Below are positions 57,793 through 64,000 of a stretch of 64,000 bases of DNA, in pieces. The stretch covers positions 2,412,278-2,476,277 of the forward strand of contig BDGG01000004.1 of NCBI GenBank assembly GCA_001949185.1, in the 5' to 3' direction. The translations under genes and the position numbers were made by a program. Positions within the stretch are counted from its first letter, which is position 1, and every line of letters starts with the position of its first letter. The stretch is from Ramazzottius varieornatus. Taxonomy: Eukaryota; Tardigrada; Eutardigrada; Parachela; Ramazzottiidae. The notes beneath the pieces are model-generated. The model made no database searches, was not told the DNA's origin, and saw only the letters and a list, made by a program, of their open reading frames with translations.

Positions 57793-60244
57793 TCACTTTT
57801 TGCTGAATATTTTTTTCATCGACGGGAACCTCTTTTTCTTTACTTTGATGATGTCAATCCCGCCTTCACTGGAAATTTGCGAAGCTGCCAGCGAGACACC
57901 TGATGGACTTTGCTTCATATCTGGAATGCTAGGAACTGCCTTCATAGGGGACGAATTGGTCAACACACCGTCCATGTTGCTTGTCTTTCTTCCTTCATCG
58001 TAAATGGACTGAGTTGGAGTAGAGCTTTCCCTCCCGCTCAACAAGATTGGCGCGACCGCGTCGAAACTTTGCTGTTTACTTGGCTTATCTGGATGTGGAC
58101 GACGGTGCGAGCGACCGATAGCCGGCACATCGATAGGTAATGAATCGTAGGACCGAATGGAATTAGAATCTTCATTGTCGTATACGGAGGGAACCCGTCG
58201 TTCAGACGTGTACGAGGGAGCTGGGTAGCCAGGAAGACCCGCATCGTGGTCGAGATCCATGTGGCTGCTTGCATACGAAGCTGACGCTCCGTGGCGTGCG
58301 GTGGCCCGCGGGCTCCTAACCTTTCCGTTGTTTCCCATTATGGCCAAACCTGTTAGTATCTCAATGCGACACCAACGAGCCGACCTTTCCGTGATGTCGT
58401 TTGATAGTTCAGTCAGTGCCTGCCTGCGAAACAGAACGAGAAATCGGATCCTGTCGTACAACGCTCGTTCAATTAGTCAAAGAGTGTATTTAAATACCTG
58501 GCGGAGACAAGTCCGTCGTCCATAGTATTCAGCTGGGATCCATGCGCGATTCGAAAAGCACCGAAAACCCCTTGTTGTTTCTTGTAAAGTTTCTCGCACT
58601 AAAAGACGAAACTCTTGTTAGCCTATCAACTCCCAAAAATCAAACAGAAGCCTAGTTCTCCTACCTCATCTCGTGCTCCGTGCAACTGTCGTTCCGCAGC
58701 AGCACGCTTCGCTTTGAAATTCTCCACTTCTAGGGCGTAGGTCTTTCTCAGTAGAATTTCCAACTCGATGGGCGGTGTCCATTGCCTTGTCTCGACGCGT
58801 TGTTCGGCTCGCTGCAGAGCATCGCGCAGGATAGCCAACTCCTCTTCCGCTTCCTGCAATCGGTTGTTGTCGCCGTATGCTCTTTTATCGGCTTCCTCTG
58901 TCGAATCCTCGCTTCCGCCACTGGACTTTCCCACTCTGTAAAGATCGCACAGCGCTCAATCAAATTTATTCTGCATTCAAATGCAGTACAGAAACGTTAT
59001 GAAATGGTTTCTTAACTGAAAGCTAAGGAAAGTTCGAATACAGTTTCAATACTATACGTACTTTTCTTGTAGGCTGGAAAGCTGTCGCTCGAGCTGCTGA
59101 ATGTTCTCAAGATCAGCCGATACTTGTCGCATCCGTGTTTCGTATTTCTTCTTCTGCATGTAGGCTAGCCATACTCCACAAGTAGCAATCCCGATGGATG
59201 CTAGCAGGATCCATTCCTTATACTGACCGAGAAAGTCCCCTGAGAACAAAACCGAGTAATGATGCTGACATGTCAAGACTTCAGTCTCAACTCTCTCAAT
59301 GTAATCCCCCCAACTCGCTTACGTTTTGGGGCTCCGAAAAGAACTGCGTCCGTTGCTTTCAGGGAGATCTTCCGCTTGTGTATAGGGTCTCGGATGCTAA
59401 GAACGGTCGTGATGAACTCGGGCGAATTCGAGGCCATTCTACAATTAGAAGCGTATGAGAACATCCGTCGACGAGACCCAAGTGAAGAAGGGTAGGGTAC
59501 CTGGGCATTTGCGATCCATCTACGTTATTCTGGCGAAACTGGACTGCATATTGTGGTAGCTGCAAAAACGCAACCGATATGGACAACTTGCCCTTTGTAT
59601 AGTTTAACAATGACTTACCTCAACATGTGCTGAAAGCCACTCAACAACCTGGAAACGAAGAAAATACAATACGTTGGCTTCCTCTACGGTAGACGTTTGT
59701 TTACAGGATTTTTGCGAAATCTTCTGGTACGCGAACCTGATCTACTGTCCAGTTATGCACTTCGCTCAATCGCCATGTGCCCCACAGCTCATCGACCGAA
59801 ATCTGTGGGTCGTCGTGATGCAACCGAGACACACGATCTTTGCTCTTCCCTTTGACGTTGAGCTCATCGTGCAGGAACTGCAGAGACGTAATACATTCAC
59901 CTTGTTAGTTGAATACTTCGATGGGCTCACGGACGGTGCAAACTGCACTTACATCGACCGACTCCGCCACATCTATGTAGCCGCTGTCATCTTCGTCGAG
60001 CAACCCATGCAGGTACCGTAACGCTTCGTATTCAACGGTACCATCTTTTCTTGGTGATGCTGCAGGTGTCTCGATAGTACTCTGAGCAAGAGCCGTACAA
60101 GATATACCTTGAACAACAGGGATGATTAACGATTTGCCCACATCAAATCAAGGCCACGCAAGTTCAGATCTACAGTATCCGGCACGTACCTGCAAAGAGA
60201 GCCAGACCGGCTATATGCCTGACTATCCCCATCTGGAGAAGCAT
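57793..60244 (-). CDS. STIM1: Stromal interaction molecule (STIM), ER calcium sensor
   Basis: Single-pass ER protein that senses luminal calcium and opens plasma-membrane Orai channels. Exons: 60244-60190, 60107-59953, 59877-59737, 59648-59619 (30 nt), 59559-59501, 59438-59323, 59239-59062, 58935-58665, 58598-58498, 58423-57793; 1737 nt, 578 residues, phases consistent. Order: signal peptide (MGIVRHIAGLALFAGISCTA), canonical EF hand (DEDDSGYIDVAE), hidden EF and SAM domain (ISVDELWGTWRLSEVHNWTV, VVEWLSAHVELPQY), TM helix (EWILLASIGIATCGVWLAYM), coiled-coil 1 (LQEAEEELAILRDALQRAEQ), and the SOAR/CAD region (GVFGAFRIAHGSQLNTMDDG, then QALTELSNDITERSARWCRI). A Ser/Pro-rich tail ends in the polybasic KKKRFPSMKKIFSKK used for phosphoinositide binding. 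Layout and length resemble Drosophila Stim. I infer the one invertebrate STIM. Confidence 0.95.
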
Positions 60245-60764
60245 ATCTTCACGTTCCCTCCCGTCCTCGTCCCTGAGATCCTGTACAAGACGATAAAAGA
60301 AGGATTGCCGAAGGACATTCCAGGGCACAATTTTTCGAAGATCATGACTTTGAGTCTATGACTGCTGACTGGAGGCTCAATCAACAATCAATATTCTCGG
60401 GCCCTCCCATCTGCTATGTGAACCAATAGTAGCTCCATATTTTCGCAATCTGGCTCTCTCGTGTATTTGCTTTTTCGGACTTTTTCCAAATTTCAATTTT
60501 TCAAACCTCCATTAAAGTTCCAACTTTCTTCGTTCCTCCTGATTCCTGAAGAATCCTGGTTGCTGTTTCTGCAAGTCGGTTACGGCAAGCTGTCAGAGCG
60601 GAACCGGTTGGTACGGTCTTCCCGTTCAATGGGAACCTGGCCTGAGGAACTGAGCATCTGGACATACGGAACAGCATTAGCCTTGACGGTCAAAGTCTTC
60701 AATTCGGATTTCAGAATCCGGATCCAGTGTGACCGTCACTGCGCACTGCACGCTTGAAATCCTG
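60245..60764. promoter_or_regulatory. Bidirectional promoter region STIM / ubinuclein
   Basis: 520 bp between divergent start codons, expected to carry both promoters. Pyrimidine-rich sequence at 60440-60560 is noted but no specific element is named. Confidence 0.45.
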
Positions 60765-63700
60765 ATGGCGGAACCACGTCGAATATCACTCATCTCCAGT
60801 ACGCTGCCTGTCATGAGGGAGCCCGTCGCGACTACCTCTGCTGCAGCTGCCCCGTCGCCGAAGTCTGAGGATGTTCAGTTCATATCGCTTAGTTTTGATG
60901 TTGTTCAGCCTACTGAAGATACCCTTCCTGCCTATGACTTTGCTGAACAAATCTACGCTGCACAAAAGGAGATCGATGAGGACAACAAAGTTGGTCATGC
61001 AATTGGCACAAAACTGCTATTTTCATATCGCAGTTCGGGTGGTTAACTTTGAATGTTTGCAGGACGACAAAAAGCCTAGTAGCGTTCCCTTCGACGTGGA
61101 CGATGAGGAAAAGCTGACGGATATGGCTAAACATTTTGAAACAAAATACGTAAGAGACTGTGCACTTGCGAATTGAGAATTTTTAATTGTGGTCCGTTGA
61201 GTGTTAACTACAACATGGTTCTATGCAGGGAAGTAAGCCCAGAGATTTTCGGGATTTTGGGGCTGGATACGATCAGAATGATTCTTTCGTGGACGACACC
61301 AGTGTGGTAACTGGCACCTACTCCCTTCTTTTATCCGATGTTACCATTCTGTAATCGAAGCCGTGTGTGTCGTATGCAGGTCGAGAAAGAGATACCGAGT
61401 GGCTGGACCACACAACATGGTGGCTTTTACATCGGAACGGGTCCATTACTCGTCCGGCCTCTGCAACCCGAGGAAGAGAAGACGCATGTATACCAGTCTG
61501 CCACTGTGGAACAGTGCCTGGCAGCGCTGAAGTCTTTCAGTGCATTGGGTTTCAAGAAGAGACGTGTCTTGGAGAGTTCGGATGATGAATCTTCTCCAAG
61601 CACATTGAAGGCTGTCAGCAAAAAGAAAGAGCTCGCGGTGATCTCTGACGACGAAGCGGAACCTGTCTTGAAACCTCGCAAGAGTATCGCTGCAGGTGAG
61701 AAGCCACCCAAAGCGCACTCGAAGGCGGTATCGGAAGTTGGGACCAAGAAGACCAGTTCCAAGACGGTCGCGTCTATTTTAGCTCGAAGAGGAGATAATA
61801 TCGAAGAAAAGGAAATGCCAACCGATCTTCGGGTGCAGAAAGCGGACAAAATTCCAAAAGAGAAAGAAGTCGGAGGTAAGGCGGCAGCCACCAAGAAGGC
61901 GGACAAGGACGCCATTGGGGAAGCTAAGAGTCCTGGTGTCGTTGTGCCATTACCCGATGAAGTGCCGGAATCCACTCGCAGCGTTATCGAGGCTCTAAAG
62001 AATCTCGCTGACACTTGGGAGGGCGGAAAGTGCAACTTCTTCAGTCCGGAACAAAATCCGGCCATCAATGGTCTCTTACTTGAGTAAGTATGTAATTAAC
62101 AGTTAGTTATTTCGCACACCTGCGTACACTTTGTCTGTTGAAAATCTTGGTTACATGCATGCAGGTGCCTGAGACATTTGTCTGGATTTTCCGTATTAGG
62201 ATAGCGTACGTCGTATTTTACACTTTTACGTTATATTCTGACTTTGGGATGTTGTTGTAGGCTGGAACATCAGTGTAGACAGTTTCGGTGCGGTTTGCGG
62301 TCCACCGTGTTCTCGCACATGGCTAATCACTTGCCGTGCTCCAAGGAGACGTTAGTCAAACGCGCTCGGAAACTCCGTCAAGATGATGTCGACGCAAAGT
62401 TTCGCAAGCTGTTGAAAAAACTGGGCAGTGGTGAGTTGATCAAACTATGCAGATCAGAGTCATTAATTTTTGATTTCGATTTGTTTGTCCACTACCATTG
62501 TTTTGTCTTAACGTAGTGTTGATGAGCGATGATAGAAACGGATTTGATGCGGAGACAATGCAACTCAGGGCTCCCATCAGGTTTGTACTGCATATTCAAG
62601 TGGTCTTTCTTACCGTTATGTGTTCCGAGTTCCTGCTGGGGAGTTCAGATATCGATACTTGGGTTCTGATTTGCAGGAAGCTGATCGTCGAAGCCGTACG
62701 ACTGAACATGTCCGTCCACGATCTGTACCGTACGAAATACCCGACTCACGAAGACTTCATTCGGCACATGGTCGAAGCAGACTTGCTACCCGTATGGAGA
62801 GACAAGCCAATTGAGAAGGAGCATGTACTGACGGAGGCCATCATGGCTCTAGCCGATGCATTGCGACCGCGGTAATATGCCTGTGTTATTCTCCAACCTC
62901 TTTGCTGATACGGCGTAATTGGAATACATGAACTTCTGTCCGCCGTTTCGTTAGTTTTCTGATGATAAACAGGCTATGGCAAGATGGGATGAAAGTATGC
63001 TTTGTCTTACAGATCTCATCTGAGCGGATCAACTGCATCACCCGACTCCGAGCCAGATGTCGAGGATCCCGGCCAGTTATCCGTGCCGAACCAGAAACTT
63101 GTCCAGCCGGTAGGGAAGGCGTCGAAACCAGCCTCCAAAACTCACCGCAACAGCATGCCTGCGCCCTCCTTATTCTCCAACAAGGACAGCGACGTCAAGG
63201 TTCAGTACACTACCAAAACTGCCCTCCTCAAAGAGCCTGGTCGATCGTCCACTCCGAACTACAGTAACGGTGTACAGCCAGATAGTCTTCCAGGCAAATC
63301 ATGCAGACCAGTATTCGTGCCCGACGTGACAGCTTCCAGCTCCAGAAAGTCCCAGGAGAATCCTAACGTGCTACCTAAACCGATTGGTCGTCCAGTCGCG
63401 TCCAAATCTCGCTCGTCCACACCTAACAGTGCCTCAACAAGCACTACTAACAAACGTCCGTCTTCCAAGTCATCCATCGCATCACTTGAAGACAGCAACC
63501 AGTCAGGTAATACAGGAGACGGTACTACAGTAATAAAACCAGAACATTTTGATAGGAAAATGGGCGAATGGTGAGGTCGAAGAGCAATCATTTAGACCAG
63601 TACATTATGAGTACGGAAGTGAATTAAAATTCAACATGTTACTAACCTTATTCTTGTTCTGGAAGGTCGCGCTAGCATTTCATCCTCGAAGACAACTTCG

Positions 63701-64000
63701 TCCAAAAGGACTCATTCAGGCAGTCGACAAGGTGATTACGCACCTTCGGGCGACCCAAGAGTGTTGGAGTACCGTCAAAGTCCGTCTGCTTCAACGGTAG
63801 AGGAGCGAGAGCCTTCGACCAAGGCATATAAGGGCAGCAGAAGCTCAAAGAGTAAACCAAGCTCACAGTCGCCAGTTTCAGCTTCTCCCTTCCTTGGACC
63901 AGCGCATAGTCATACTTCTCCTTTCCTTCCTTACAATAACCCTAGTCTCATGGTGGGACAGTTTACACCGGAAAGCCTGTTTGCCATGGGACTTCATCCT
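60765..64000 (+). CDS. UBN1: Ubinuclein, HIRA-complex subunit, 3' end beyond right edge
   Basis: Subunit of the HIRA complex that recognises histone H3.3-H4 for replication-independent deposition. Exons: 60765-60989, 61063-61149, 61229-61306, 61380-62083, 62261-62430, 62517-62580, 62677-62871, 63013-63506, 63666->64000; phases agree. The Hpc2-related domain reads GAGYDQNDSFVDDTSV, then EIPSGWTTQHGGFYIGTGPL. A Lys/Glu-rich disordered region follows. The ubinuclein middle domain begins ALKNLADTWEGGKCNFFSPE and continues LEHQCRQFRCGLRSTVFSHM, NHLPCSKETLVKRARKLR, IRKLIVEAVRLNMSVHDLYR. The Ser/Pro-rich C-terminal part (RHSGS-like, SSKSKPSSQSPVSASPFLG) runs off the window. The N-terminus (MAEPRRISLISSTLPVMREP) starts at the first in-frame ATG. 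I cannot separate UBN1 from UBN2; one gene is usual in invertebrates (yemanuclein in flies). Confidence 0.92.

Noticed and set aside
61427-62068. Minus-strand open frame of 213 codons
   Set aside because: Antisense to the ubinuclein exon 61380-62083; the Ser/Leu-rich translation is the mirror of Lys/Glu-rich coding and has no domain.

Overview
The window is nuclear DNA of an animal. Every large gene is split by short spliceosomal introns (mostly about 45-150 nt, GT-AG with AG-flanking pyrimidine tracts). The proteins include metazoan families: a SMOC-type matrix protein, a HHIP-like protein, STIM, SIN1, a PRIP-type PLC-like protein and DNAJC4. Nineteen confident genes in 64 kb, about one per 3.4 kb, indicate a compact invertebrate genome. 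A small-genome ecdysozoan such as a tardigrade would fit, but that is a guess from gene density and intron size, not a placement from phylogeny. I see no bacterial operons, rRNA, tRNA, CRISPR array or intact transposon.

Layout, left to right: DYNC1LI (minus, C-terminus cut by the left edge); SUGT1 (minus); DNAJC4 (plus); a SMOC-like matrix protein (minus); EIF2B4 (plus); MAP4K3/5-type kinase (minus); PRIP/PLCL (minus, 19 coding exons); CHAF1A (minus); a LAMMER/CLK kinase (minus); TMEM184 (plus); a small unrecognised double C2H2 protein (minus); farnesyl diphosphate synthase (plus); TSR1 (minus); UBE2R/CDC34 (plus); HHIP-like (plus); TDRD3-like (minus); SIN1/MAPKAP1 (minus); ALG5 (plus); STIM (minus); and ubinuclein (plus, running off the right edge). 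For seventeen genes the splice model was rebuilt by hand and the exon lengths sum to an open frame with matching phases. These genes serve unrelated housekeeping and signalling roles (dynein transport, chaperones, translation initiation, histone deposition, ribosome assembly, ubiquitylation, calcium entry, mTORC2, glycosylation). They share neighbourhood rather than pathway. CHAF1A and ubinuclein, both histone H3-H4 chaperone subunits, lie about 35 kb apart.

The points most worth a second look are these: a SMOC-like protein in which the thyroglobulin-1 plus EF-hand module occurs twice; a PRIP-type PLC-like protein that keeps the catalytic residues vertebrate PRIPs have lost; two small inverted-repeat (MITE-like) elements in SUGT1 introns and a third with TA ends upstream of CHAF1A; a GC-AG intron in the HHIP-like gene; an 18-nt microexon in the TDRD3-like gene; a short double C2H2 protein that I cannot assign; and a split, cysteine-bearing reading frame near 46.3-46.8 kb with no recognised family. 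I found no new multi-gene system. The window reads as ordinary, tightly packed animal genes with lineage-specific domain changes.
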